64,000 nucleotides of DNA from Phoronis australis (taxonomy: Eukaryota; Phoronida; Phoronidae): NCBI GenBank assembly GCA_002633005.1, contig NMRA01000137.1, positions 496,001-560,000 on the forward strand. Reading direction: 5' to 3'. This document shows positions 23,401-34,427 of the stretch, in pieces (within the stretch, counting starts at the first letter, position 1; each line of letters starts with the position of its first letter). Under the pieces are notes generated by a model, which searched no databases, was not told where the DNA came from, and was given only the letters and a program-made list of their open reading frames with translations. The position numbers and the translations under genes are program-made.

Positions 23401-25827
23401 TATTGCAGTCGGGATTGCGATAGTTCTGGGTGTCGTTGGGTTTGGTGCGATAAAGACCAAAATTGCTGAAAGTAGGCGGCGTCCCGCGATGCAGATTGGA
23501 ATGGTTGAAATGGCAGAGAAGGGTAATGGGATGTCTAGATTGTTGATAAGTCACGTACATACTATCATCTGTATTGAGAATAATTGGCAGGAGTTATGGA
23601 TATGGGAGCGTACTAACTAGAATGCTTGCGAGCTGGGACCAAGTACCCGTTCCAAGAAATTGATTTGAGATAATGTTTGGGACTCAACTAAGATCCTAAA
23701 TCAATTGCGTATTTGCGGGCTTGTGAAAACACTGATTGTCCTATCTTATGCTGTTTGAGTTCCATTACTATACCAATTTTTGTCTTTAATACAAATCGAG
23801 AGTGAAATCTAGATTGAATTCTAAATATTATTGAAAATAAGTAGGGATCTTTTCATGCAACGCACGCAATTAAAGGAGTAAGTTCCTCACTGTTTTGATT
23901 AAATTAAGGGCTCACTTATTAATTATATTATTAGAAAATGTCATTAGTCAAAGAAGAGCTCATAGTAAAGATTAAATTATAGAAAAAATATTACACCTAT
24001 GCCTAAAGAACGAAACAAATACGAAAAATATTTAGGGACCTTAGTTGAGTCCCTATTAGGGACTCTTTCATGCAACGGGGCACAGGAGGCTGCCCCCCCC
24101 CCCCTTGGCTGCGCAAAAAATAAAACAGCGAGAGCGTCGGGAAATGTTGAGTTTATTAATTAACCCCTGTAATTAAAATTATACGGATGAAACAAGATTT
24201 AAATGTGTGCAGTTTAAATGTTTGGGGGGCTCAGATCTAATTTCAAGTGTCAAAATTCGGAGCACGGCGCCATCGTAACGGAACTATGGCTAAGTATAGG
24301 CTCTCTCGCGATATCCCAGGCGACCGGCAGTGGCGCTGGGCACTACGACTCCGTTTCCGTCGTCTGCTCCACTGTGCAATGAAGAAAATTACTTCATTTT
24401 TTAATGAAAATGGAATCTGAGTGATGATGAAAAAAACAAAAGCTGCGGGTAAGATGTCGAAGCCTTAGTGAATCACTCAGAAACTCATAATTTTCTCTTT
24501 GTCAAATCTTAACTTAAGACGATTTCCAAAGCAATCGTGTCATTATTGCAAACACAAAAATTGAAGACTATTTGAAATACAACAAATTTGTCACGAACTG
24601 ATATCACAAAATATAAAACATGTAATAAGCATTACAAAAAGAAGGAGGTTTCGCGCGCAAACGATGTAGACTGTAAACAAGTAGGTCTCTTAGTACTAAA
24701 GAATGAGTTAAATCGTGGTGGTGCAGTGGTAAGGCACGCGCCCTCTATTCGCCAGGTCGTGAGTTCGAGCCTGATATACTTGTAATTTTTCCAGTGTGAC
24801 ACTTTCTCCGTGTGTTTTCTTTGCCTTATTTTCTTAGGTAATACTTCGGGAATCAAGGGAAAAAAAGAAAAACCTCCCCCATTCGGTGCTATGCGCTTCT
24901 ACATTCGTGCTTTGAGCAAATGCTTACATACAAAATATTGGGCCCCCTTGTGATATCCTAGATCCGCCACTGTGTTTGGTACTAAATCTAAGATTTGATT
25001 TAACTTTTGCCATTACTAGATGAATTTTCTTTAAAGCGGAAATGAACTGAGCTTCCAATTACAAAAATTATGACTTCGGCAATTCAACCTAAATTGGCTT
25101 CAAAGTGTCCTTAAGCGAACTGAATGCACCTCTAGGGTTTCTGAAGAGTTGGCTGATCGTTATCTCTTGGTTCTACAAACTGACCTGTCACGTGTGTCGA
25201 GCGTGATCTCAAGAAACAGCGACATGTCAACTCTTTGCAAACTCAGAAATCCCTTTTAGTCTGAGTGAGAAAAAACGAGGCCAGTTTTAAAGAAACAATA
25301 ACGTTGAGTGGTCTTAAATAAAAGTTGGTTTTACGACAGAAGGCGGACTAACAGCCGCTTTGAAATTAAAAATTTCCTAAAACGATCATTGTTTTTCCTT
25401 TTGATGGAGTGTTTTGGTGGATCAGTAAACTTCAGATAGGGATAGATAAAGGCCAGCTATACTCTGCATGGTTTCCATGTGAGAGTGCCTACATCTTGCG
25501 ACACGTTTTTGTTTCCTGCCAGAAAACCAGCCTCCAACGAACCAAGCAATGTCGCCGCCTGGCATGATGTTTCCCACAACACCACAACGGCAAGGGTATG
25601 GGACACCGCCGCCAATGCCGGGGTACGGCGCGCCTGCACCGACGGGATACGGCGCGCCTGCGCCGCCTGGATACGGGGCGCCTGCACCGCCGGGATACGG
25701 CGCGCCTGCACCGCCGGGATACGGCGCGCCTGCACCGCCAAGATACGGCGCGCCTCCACAACAGGAAGTACCAAATTACGGAGTGCCTGCTTCTAGTAAT
25801 CCTCAACAAGCGGAAACGTGGACATGA
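17236..25827 (+). CDS. CUB-like/TM/Pro-Gly-Tyr-tail membrane protein, copy 2 (5' incomplete; exons 17236-17474, 18563-18701, 23364-23522, 25523-25827)
   Basis: Four exons with phases 1/0/1/1 join to an open frame of about 280 residues. The CUB-like ectodomain runs from NFGTRCNREQ, with two visible Cys, to AGVSFEITIAVS. A membrane helix WWHYLLIAVGIAIVLGVVGF, basic KTKIAESRRR and conserved PAMQIGMVEMAEKG follow. The tail has five tandem 8-residue units of the GYGAPAPP type. It is the same architecture as copy 1 at the left edge, so a tandem duplication. The signal peptide/first exon is not located. Expected at the plasma membrane with the tail in the cytosol. The PPGY/PPRY-type motifs could bind WW domains (inference). 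The function is not known to me. Confidence 0.75.
17475..18562 (+). other. Intron 1 of copy 2
   Basis: GTAGGT...TTGAAG. An additional acceptor-like TTTTTGCAG at about 17510 opens a short frame (HVSFYNGSWEII...) that could be an alternative exon, but it is not needed for the domain and has no counterpart in copy 1. Confidence 0.4.
18563..18701 (+). CDS. Copy 2, CUB-like exon 2
   Basis: 139 nt, phase 0 to 1. It encodes TKVLNRTSGKLDAIYTSG... and DTFAGVSFEITIAVS, ending at TT|GTACGT. The parallel exon in copy 1 is 136 nt with the same phases. Sequons NRT and NDT are present. Confidence 0.75.
18920..20280. mobile_element. TIR DNA transposon with GCGTGA-rich ends
   Basis: Left CAGTACAGCCACTGAATTAT (from 18922) mirrors the right end at 20278 with one mismatch in the first 20 bases. 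TA borders both ends. Just inside each end are arrays of GCGTGA and CCGGAG words, in the same orientation at both ends. The 1.36-kb body has no intact transposase. Superfamily not assigned; the TA border would fit a TA-targeting family. Confidence 0.65.
20364..20515 (+). repeat. Dispersed repeat, copy 1
   Basis: Shares AACGTCATAACATTCAGTCA-type sequence with the reverse complement of 30169-30337, including ATTCAGTCATTCCCATT and CCTTTCAGTTTA. The left end has a small hairpin, ACAGTGCT...AGCACTGT. Confidence 0.6.
21036..21513. mobile_element. hAT-type MITE, 462 bp
   Basis: Inverted ends of about 62 bp begin CATCCGTTCCAAACG at 21044 and end at 21505. The flanks AGCCAGCG (21036-21043) and GGCCAGCG (21506-21513) are an 8-bp duplication with one mismatch. 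No coding capacity. Confidence 0.7.
23364..23522 (+). CDS. Copy 2, transmembrane exon
   Basis: 159 nt, phase 1 to 1, after GATTTCAG and before GGTAATG. It encodes YTPMDLEWWHYLLIAVG... membrane helix, KTKIAESRRR and PAMQIGMVEMAEKG. Nearly collinear with the copy 1 exon: LEWWH, the MVEMAEKG block and the length are identical. Confidence 0.85.
23646..24080. mobile_element. Foldback MITE
   Basis: Left CCCGTTCCAAGAAA...GACTCAACTAAG and right CTTAGTTGAGTC...CATGCAACGGGG are inverted. The ends resemble the 16118-16362 MITE, so the same family is likely. Target duplication not seen. Confidence 0.45.
24709..24785 (+). repeat. tRNA-derived SINE head
   Basis: TGGTGCAGTGGTAAGG (A-box-like) and GAGTTCGAGCCTG (B box) are about 35 nt apart. 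Acceptor pairing is absent; the sequence runs into a T-rich unrelated tail, the usual look of a SINE. Confidence 0.5.
24870..24972. repeat. Dispersed repeat ending CTAGATCCGCCACTG
   Basis: TTGTGATATCCTAGATCCGC also occurs at 39560-39583, with matching upstream sequence (GGTGCTATGC / GATGCTATGC). A relative lies at 58882-59041. Confidence 0.6.
25523..25827 (+). CDS. Copy 2, cytoplasmic tail exon
   Basis: The 305-nt terminal exon starts after TTTCCTGCCAG. It encodes ENQPPTNQAMSPPGMMFPT, then GYGTPPPMP, five GYGAPAP-type octads and QQAETWT-stop (TGA 25825-25827). The opening ENxPPxNxA is shared with copy 1. Copy 2 has several PPGY/PPRY motifs against one in copy 1. Antisense open frames here are artefacts of the repeat. 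Confidence 0.85.
25624..25743 (+). repeat. Coding minisatellite, 24 bp x 5
   Basis: Five consecutive 24-bp units beginning TACGGCGCGCCTGC encode YGAPAP(P/T)G-type octads, with a sixth partial unit. Third-position differences are few, so expansion looks recent. Confidence 0.85.
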
Positions 25828-25897
25828 GAACAAATGTTATGGTATCCAGGCCTAATACTCGCAACTTGATTTGATAAACGTTCAATTCATTCTAAAA

Positions 25898-25915
25898 AAT
25901 AAAAGCATAAATAAA
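25898..25915 (+). terminator. Polyadenylation signals, copy 2
   Basis: AATAAA at 25898-25903 and again at 25910-25915, about 70-90 nt after the stop codon. Confidence 0.6.
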
Positions 25916-27300
25916 TGCCTCTTCCTCTGCTGTTGTTTGATGAATTTCGATTATGAATTGTATTCCTTTGAGACAATATGTAGTTTCTATAAAAACCAGA
26001 TGGTGGGCTATATATGCAAAATCACCAATTTTTTTGAAACTTAGCACATCAGCAATTGACTAAGAATCCCACGCACTGCCTGCAGTGCATGCTAGTCCAT
26101 TTCCAGACCGCCTGGACAAGTCCCTGTATATGCGCTTGAAAAGGACCTCTCAAACTACTAGCAAAGTTCATACTAAAACTAATCAAGATCTTTGAGATCA
26201 TAAGTGAAAAGAGGACGGTGGATACGAGTAGAAGTGTCGTGGTATTGGACCTACAAAGTGTCACGCAATGCTTCTTGTACTACACAAAAGCGGTCGAGCA
26301 TGGTGGCAGTGCGCCAATGGAATTTGCAATTTCAGAAAAATAACAGGTACGGATATTTACGATTGAAAACATAATAACTTCAGTGATATCCAAGGTACCG
26401 GCTTTCCAAACCAGTATTTAAGCAATTGGGTGTTGTTGCGACTTACCAGCTAAAAGTTTCACAATATGTAAATTTCGGTCATGCAGCGGACTCAAAACCA
26501 CAGTTTGTTGAAGGTATGCTAGGTTTAGTGTATGATGCATTTCTACACAACACTTCAAAAAACTGCATTTTGCTTGAAGAAAACAAGAGCTACTGAAACA
26601 CAAAGTCCTTTTATTTTGCTCAGTACTCATGTCTAAGATAGACGTTTCTCAAAACTAAATAATCACTCCTACAAAAATCTCAGTAGTTTCAATAGAATCA
26701 ATCATGTAAAAAGTATGCTTTACGAGTCTCAAACTGAACATAAAACAAAAAAAAAACAAGTAAAAAGTGACAGAAGATTTCAATGTTGACCATCAGTGGC
26801 TTGGATTATTTTCCCCAAACGGCCACCACTCAAATCTCTCCCCCATGGAAGCCCCAAATTTGCGTCATCTTCCATGTTTCCCAATTTCGCCCAGGGTGGA
26901 CCCCAGTCCCCTAGCTACGATAATGATGACCACAACAATATCATAAGAATAGACAACAACTAAAACATGTTCATAATTTCCTACAGCTTACGATGATAAC
27001 TCATTCATGACTTCAAGCTCCAAGTCATTCTTTGAGGCAAACTCGTGGGCAGCAGCAGCATCAGCATCTTCAATATTCTGAATATTTCGAATTCGAGACG
27101 TGGCAACCATACGGGAGAAAAATCAAGCAATCTGCTGCTCCGACAGCCACTCTTCAGAGGATAAAACTTTTCCTTGCTTATTCCTGGCTTCTCGCATCAT
27201 CTTTACAACCTCAGCTGGCTGTTGTTTTCTGTCTGACTGTTCACCTTCAGGAAATATATCACTGGGTTAAGTTTTTACCTTCTCAGAGAAGCGAACCACT
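25916..27300. other. Intergenic stretch
   Basis: No supported gene. Open frames are short with no recognisable motif. Confidence 0.4.
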
Positions 27301-29030
27301 TTTCTAATACTTTTCAGGGCCCAATCTTGCGGCGACTTGAAAAACAACGTAAAGGGCAAACAACTCAGGTGATGTTACAGCTGTGGTAGTAGATAACATA
27401 TCAGATTGTCTTGAAATGTGGTCGAACTGAGTCTCGTTCTGGAGGGATGATGAATGAGCACCATCATCCAAGTGCTCATTTAGCTCAGCATCTGTAGGAA
27501 AATATTTTGAGCACCCATAGTGTGTGCATGTGAACTTCGTATGACGTTCACGGGATACCAGCCCCGACTCAACCCTTGGAGTTGTAAAACACTCGAGTAT
27601 TGCAAGGTCAAGACTTCAGAGGCAACAGTTTACATGATTTGTTGATGACAAGTTTTCCCTCCCCTACTCTATAGGCCTTCCATGCTCGAATGCCATCGGC
27701 GGAATACTCAAAGTTTGTCAGCAAACTTATCCTTGAGATACTTTGCTTGAGAAGGACCTTTGGGGCATTCACACTACAGGTTGACTCATAACAGCCTTTG
27801 ACACCTCCTCTAGACTCTAGCGCATGTTTCAGGTCGACTGCATTTTGTTGCCTTCATTGACGAAGTACTTGGCATGGGACTTCAAGGGTGCGATTTTCCT
27901 GTCACAGATGTCTTTCCCCTTTTGACGTTCACTGAAGTCATAGCGCAGAATGGAGATGCCGGTGTTACCAGATAGGTAGAACAAATGAATCAGAAGGGCG
28001 GCTGAATGGTAACAATTGGCATTGTCGGAGCTTCCGTTATTTGTGGATCCCTAAGTTTCACCTTCCTTAGCACATCTAGCGTTAATCAGCAAACAATGAA
28101 AAAGTCTTGCTTGCAGGCATCTAGAGTATAGATGTAAGTATGTGCCGGAAATACAACAATTATTTAACTCAAATAGGTCAGCTTGTTTAAAGAACTACCT
28201 TATTACATCTTATTACCACCTAAACCGCAATCACACCACTCAACTTCAAACATGGTTCGTCTCAACACGTTATTATATCAGTAGCTCCTTCAAAACCTTT
28301 CTAGGGAGGGGGAAATTTCCCCTTCACAAAGATATGAAAATCATCCATAAGTACAAAATGCCGGCTTCAGTTGAAATGAAGGTTTGTGTGCAAAATCTAG
28401 TAAGAGACAAAGAATGCATCACTGTCAAGCTTTTGTTGGGAAAGGGCAAGATAAAGACTAGATATTAAGTGCACACTCCCTGTATCTTGTACTGTTACAG
28501 TAAATCAATATACTAAAAAGAGGTAAAGGCAACTGTTCATCACTGACTTTCTGTTTAATATTGAGCACATCTGAGAATTACTTTGTAACACCTTGAATAC
28601 TAATTGAGGATTTATTTTTACCTGGTGACTTTCACCTTTCTTTGTGATACAAGCCGCCACATGCCATGAGATCCTTTTTTCCAAACCAGTCGGGTTGTGC
28701 CTCACGGAAACTGATGGGTTTGAAATTCATTGCAAAATCCATTACAACCAAAACTTGGTGTGAGGTGAGAGATGACGTCAGATCCTGTTTTGCTTGTTCC
28801 TGGTTTATCCCTCTGGCAATATGCTGTGTGTTCTGGATAATAGCACGTCAATTTTTGTCTAAAGCCAAGTCCAAACTCATGTCGCTGTGTAAATATATCA
28901 CGGCGCATTTCCATTGGTTTGCCACACCAACCTCCTATCTCCAGCTCTGGCAAGAATCAGGTGTAATTCCGATATACTTTCAAACTTCTGTGGCACTTTG
29001 CACGACTTCAGATGACTTCTGACGTCTTTA
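27300..29030 (-). pseudogene. Decayed repeat-derived ORF with a C2H2 finger
   Basis: On the minus strand, 27935-27840 reads YDFSERQKGKDICDRKIAPL then KSHAKYFVNEG. Further on, 27540-27452 encodes a finger of form C-x4-C-x12-H-x5-H starting TCTHYGCSKYF. Stops and shifts break the frame repeatedly. The YDFSE-x2-GK-x2-CDR block resembles a multi-copy, probably transposon-derived family of cnidarian and mollusc predicted proteins that I recall only loosely. Upstream frames to about 28953 (minus) may be part of it. Confidence 0.5.
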
Positions 29031-32000
29031 ACACAGCTAATGAAGGCCACATTTTCTCGGCGATTACTCTTTTGTAAAGAAAATTAACCAAATGTACAAG
29101 AAGGAAATTCCTCCATACTCTTGGCAGTGACAGCATAGACTATAATCTATAGTGACAGGAAGTGCATGTAATCTCGAACCCTAAAGTGTTATTGGTAAAG
29201 TTAAACAAAGAATGTAGTATTTTAGAAAATTGGGGTCTCAAAAGTGAAATTTAAAGTTTTGTGATATCGCATTGTTGATATTAGATCATATATTTTAGGT
29301 GATATCTCTAAACTAAAAGAGTAGCCTCAATTCTCTTGTCAGTCATAGTAAGGCCACATCACAAAAATGCCCAAATACGAGGGCCACGTTTAGCTCTAAA
29401 TATATAAGAGACAAGTTTTTTTAAAAGCAATTATCAAAGTTCAATCTTAGAAGTGTCTATACAGAGAATTTCAACTTCAAATATATTCCTACATAGCAGG
29501 CAGGTTAAGCAACATCTTGCCACTAGTGACTGACCTGAAAAGTGGTCTCGGAGTTTTCTCCCCTGCTGGAAATTTAATTATACCTATGAGTTGCAAATTT
29601 CATTTTCTTACTAACCTTACATAAGTCTTTATGACCATCAATGTCAAACTTTGTCACCAGTTTTCCAAGTCTGATTTTTTGCCGTTCAAAAAATGCAGTT
29701 TTACTGACATGAAAAAATGCAAAATATGCCTTTATAGCCAAATAGGTCATATCTCGGTAACCAAAGGTCATTGAGTGCAAATATTGCAGCAGTGTACTTT
29801 GGGCCAGCATCCCAACACATGCACAAAGTATTAGCTATGTATGAATTTTTGAGTATATAGTGATTTTTTATTTTCATATGGTTTTTATATGGAATCATTC
29901 TTAACACTTTATGCCGAAGCAAAGTATTCACATACACCCCCAAGCAAGCTAAGAGTAAGGTCAGAAGATAAGCGGCCTTCATTTCAAACTCAAGCTGCCT
30001 CACAAAGCAATCATTTCACTTACTACCCGGTTCACACGCTAGCTAAAGCACTAGAGCTTGTGCAAGCACTTTCGTTAGAAGCTTTAAACACCAGTCATTC
30101 GCACGGTTGCAAGGGTAAATTTTGCAGGCGCTTTACTGGAAGTAAAACTTAATTAAATTGCATATTATAGTCAAGTCAAGGGTGCTCGCCATACTATGTA
30201 ACAGTAAACTGAAAGGAATTTCCCAGGTCTCAACAAATGGGAATGACTGAATGTTATGACGTCGGTTTCATTGCTTTAACCAATGAGGTGCCATAATAAA
30301 CAACGTTACACTGTGCTACCTTTCGCAGCACTGTGACAGAGTATACGAAAGTCTCTACGAAGCGCAGACAAAACCAGCGCTTTTGTGATGTCATGTCATG
30401 TCAGAATTCAGAACACGGGATGAAGTTTGTTTGGATTCCAAGGAATCGAGAAATGCAAATGACGTGTACGATTTTCTCGCTTAAGTTAGACTTTAATATA
30501 TAGAATAAACACATCACAATTTCTACCGTTTCATACAATAAGACAAGTGCATATCATGGTACATTTTTCAACATTTTTAGAGACGTTGTTATTGCACGTC
30601 GTCTTACATAGCGTATTATTTGTTGGTATACAGTTAATACGTCAATATACTCGTGTTCTGATAATTATGGTGCTTATCCTTATAATCTTATGTTTTTACC
30701 GCTACGTTTTTATCTCGTTTTAAGAAATCGATGTTTCGGTGCCCTCTGGTGTAGGATGTTGAAAGTTGCGCAATTCTTCATGTATATCGTATGCCCCCCA
30801 AAACGACATAGCAAAGTTCATGCAAAATACCCCGGTATTAAGGACAGAAATTGGTGCGGTTTTCCAAAAAGCTGCAAAACATATCAAACATTTGAAAATT
30901 TCTTTTTATTTGAAATAAAATAATTATTTGGAAAAATGTTGAGTTTACGTTAAAACTTTTATTGTTATAGAACACGGCTTAACATTTTACGAAGGTGTCG
31001 TACTATACGCAATAATAAGCTTAATTTGCGGTAAAACAGCAAATTTGAAATTATTAATCTGGCGTCTTTTTCCCCTTGTAATATGTTCAGCTCATTTTGA
31101 AATATTTAGTAGCTATCGACTGTCAACCTCAAAAAGTACAAATATTTTCTGAAACCAAGAGTCACGTCAAATCTGTACAGGCCATTTGCAACACTATGTC
31201 GTACTATGTCAGTAATCAGGCATTTCTAATAATTTTTTATCTGAATGGTACATTGATAAGGAAAATGCCTTTTCACCAATATTCACTCAAGAAACATTTT
31301 GCATGCATTTTGGATGAAAATACTTAAGATCAGTATCTGGCATTTTGTGTAATCAGAACTCGTGTTTTTCATATCAAAAACGCGTTCAGTGTTTAGCACT
31401 TATACTCGTAAGAATAACACGATTTCTGATTTTAAATCGAGCGGGATAAAAACGGAAGCCGACTAATAAAAAATGGGAGACAAGGCGTTCTCATTAATAG
31501 ATTGTGCAGTCAGAAAATCCAAACACGACATGTGCTCTACAAGTAGTGGCTGAAAAACTGCCAGTTTTTTTAAACAGCCGAATATTCACCGTATTGGGAT
31601 TTTTTTTTTCAATTTATGTTCCCTTATGTTTGTTTTACGGTCGTGACAAACACTTTAACCCATTCAAGTTTCCCTCTTTAGTTTATTTTTCAAAGTAACG
31701 TCGAATTTGTTAAAGTGGAAAGACGTAACTTGTGCATTTTAGCACTGAACCTCGAAACACGTTGTCTAGTGCTAATCACGTGATATGTAAATTATTTCCC
31801 GAATGGTGCAATGCCCTATTTCGACCACGTTTGAGTCGAGATGTACATACACCTGGCTTATTGTTTTGAGGCATATTTCACGTTCTTCAATTTATGCAAT
31901 TTGAATAATTACCCCAATCATCATTGCAAATCAATTACAATTATTATTTTAAAAGAAAGGGACAATAAACTAGTATGTGAGACTCAATTTTACAAAGCTG

Positions 32001-34300
32001 ATGCTTATCATACATAAAATACTTGTCACATGACCACGTGAATGACCTGGCAAGACCAGCTGCTTCTGTCACATGTGTTGCAAAAATTGCAGCGATATTT
32101 AGGGTAAGCAAACAGTAAAAAGTAAAGATCCTCGTTTAATGCATAAGTCATTCCTATAGCATGTTACAGCAAGCCTTTAAATCAATAGTTGTGTTAAACT
32201 TGTTCTTAGTTTTACAGTGCAGAATATATTTTCAAATTTAGATCAAAACACCCAGCAGCCATCTTGGATTTCAAACCTATGTAGTTAGAACTTTCGACAA
32301 ATGAGTTCTCTGGTGATAGGTTGCAGATATACTACAATGGGGTGTAGCAAAAAGTTTTGTGCTCAGTAAAAATTTGGCTCGGCAGTATAAGTTACCAAAA
32401 AGGGTGTCGCGTGTTAAAAACGTCTTTATTTAGCAATTTGAATTACATCAATCCAACATAATTTAGTAAACTGTGAAAATAAAATTTAAAGAGAAAAAGG
32501 CTTCTTACTGTTTTTCCAAAGTAGGCAGGGACTGGCAGTTGCGGTTTTGACCATAGAAACAGAACATCCTCAAATTTTCGAATTGTGATTTAGCTTTGCT
32601 TGAAAGGAATTGTATTTTCTAAAAAAATGCAGCGTCAACGCCTAGGGAAAAAGAATCTCGTCCCCAAATCTCCAACCTTTTAATTCTCTCATCCCACTGC
32701 TTCTCAGACGATGTTCCTCGTCCTGACGATAACCGTCTCCATGTTCCCCCACACTTTCCCTCGGGTCTGTGTCCTCCGAAATCAATGTTCCTCAAGCCTT
32801 GTAATTTCTCATCCCATTGATTCAGTTACCTCGTGACCTTTGTGCATCTGGTCCATAAGCTCATAGGTGCATTTTTTTTCGTCTGATCCTCCGAAAAGTT
32901 GGACGAACAAAAGACCACATTTGCAGAATTTGAAAACACAGATTTAATATTGTCTATATCAAGTGAAATTATTAGCGACCATGGATCCAACAGCTGCATA
33001 CGTGAGTATGTCCCAAAAATCCTTGTTGTGATAACAACAACACGTAATATACGCTTGTGATTGCATTGTTTCAAACTTGAAAGTTGAACATTTCCCTAGT
33101 ACAAGTTTTACTTTTTTCATCATTAAGTATGTTAATGAATGTGACCATGTGAACCCTCTGAATTTCTGAGCTTATGATTGGGCAACTAGGCAGCATACAG
33201 CTAAATAATGTTATAGTAGAAAAGAAAGAAAATTTCGTTTTTTACCAAAAGTGTGTAACTTAATCACAAGTGAGAGCTAGTGAGACCGCGTTTTTGGCTT
33301 TAATGCATAGCGATATCTCGCGAGAGCTTGCGTGATCTCGACAAAATGACCAAAAAACTAGCATTAACAGTTCAAGGTTCTCTAAGGGTGACATTTCTGG
33401 TTGAGTTCATTTTGAAAGAATGCATTCTTGCAACAGAACTCTATTATGCATATCACATATTGTTGAGACTTCATCAGTTTCAATTCGATAAATAGCAATT
33501 CTGTAGCGTGAAAAACACTCTGCAAAGGAATTGCGTTTTGGTAAAACAATTTGCATAGAAGCGTGTGGATGCCGTTTAATCATGTGCTCTCACAGATGGC
33601 GTAACTTTCGCGCCGGCTTTCCAAAAAAAGTACATGTAGGTGCACTCACACTTCGTCAAAAGCAGAGTCCCACCCGANCCCCCCCCCCCCCTTCCGAAAT
33701 ACTTACACATTCAAACTCATTGAGGCGAAATCTCTGCTCATTTCACATTCACAAAGAGATCATGTATTTCACGGTGTCTATCCATCAAAAAAAGCTCTTC
33801 TCATGCGTGTAAAAATTTCACCACTCATTCATTGCTTAGCCAAACTTGATTGAGAGTTTCATGGAACCGAACCAATATTCCTTGTCCCTTGTGCCATTTA
33901 GGAATAAGGGACTGGCCATTTAAACGATGGAAAACATCTAAAACAAAAAAGTGACAGCAAAAGAACAAAAGAGGTGGTGATCTGGGTAACTCCCAGTCTT
34001 ACTATCAAGCGTTTGAGTCTGACCAGGTCTCAACTGCAGTTGATTATGCAGGTCATAACAGGTCACTGTAAGATGTAGAAGCACAAAAAACAACAGATCG
34101 AGCAACACAATCCTACTGCACAAAATGCTGGATGGAAGACGAAACGACAGTGCGGCCACGTCACTCGGTGTATGATTTATCAACTCGTTACATAAAAATG
34201 TTATTTTTTAAAGTAAGCCAACCTAAATAAAAAACATTAAATACTACGAAAAATCCTCAAGCTGGCTAGTAGACTCGCTTGGTATGTAAGCAATGACTTG
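29031..34300. other. Intergenic stretch with one dispersed repeat
   Basis: No gene supported. It holds the 30169-30337 repeat and an ambiguous base in a poly-C run at 33678. Confidence 0.4.
30169..30337 (-). repeat. Dispersed repeat, copy 2
   Basis: Reverse-complement match to 20364-20515; see that entry. Both lie in non-coding DNA. Confidence 0.6.
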
Positions 34301-34427
34301 AAGTAACGTGTCTGTTGCAATGGGCCTGTAGATGGCGTAAGTAACGTGTCTGTTGCAATGGGCCTGTAGATGGCGTAAGTAACGTGTCTGTTGCAATGGG
34401 CCTGTAGAAGGCGTAAGTAACGTGTCG
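34301..34427. repeat. 38-bp minisatellite, about 3.4 copies
   Basis: Three nearly identical 38-bp units start AAGTAACGTGTCTGTTGCAA at 34301, 34339 and 34377, followed by a partial fourth. The open minus-strand frames across it are produced by the repeat. Confidence 0.9.

Larger units (their letters stand above)
23523..25522 (+). other. Intron 3 of copy 2
   Basis: Contains a foldback MITE (23646-24080), a tRNA-derived SINE head (about 24709-24785) and an end of the CCGCCACTG-type repeat (24870-24972). No gene. Confidence 0.5.

Noticed and set aside
25457-25833. Several long frames on both strands over the copy 2 tail
   Set aside because: Products of the 24-bp repeat read in other frames (RRIPAVQA-type or ARLHRRDT-type).
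32985-33012. First exon ATGGATCCAACAGC followed by GTGAGT
   Set aside because: Good start context and donor, but no downstream plus-strand exon could be matched before the convergent ferroxidase gene.
34301-34427. CRISPR-like array
   Set aside because: The repeats are directly adjacent with no unique spacers, and the DNA is eukaryotic.
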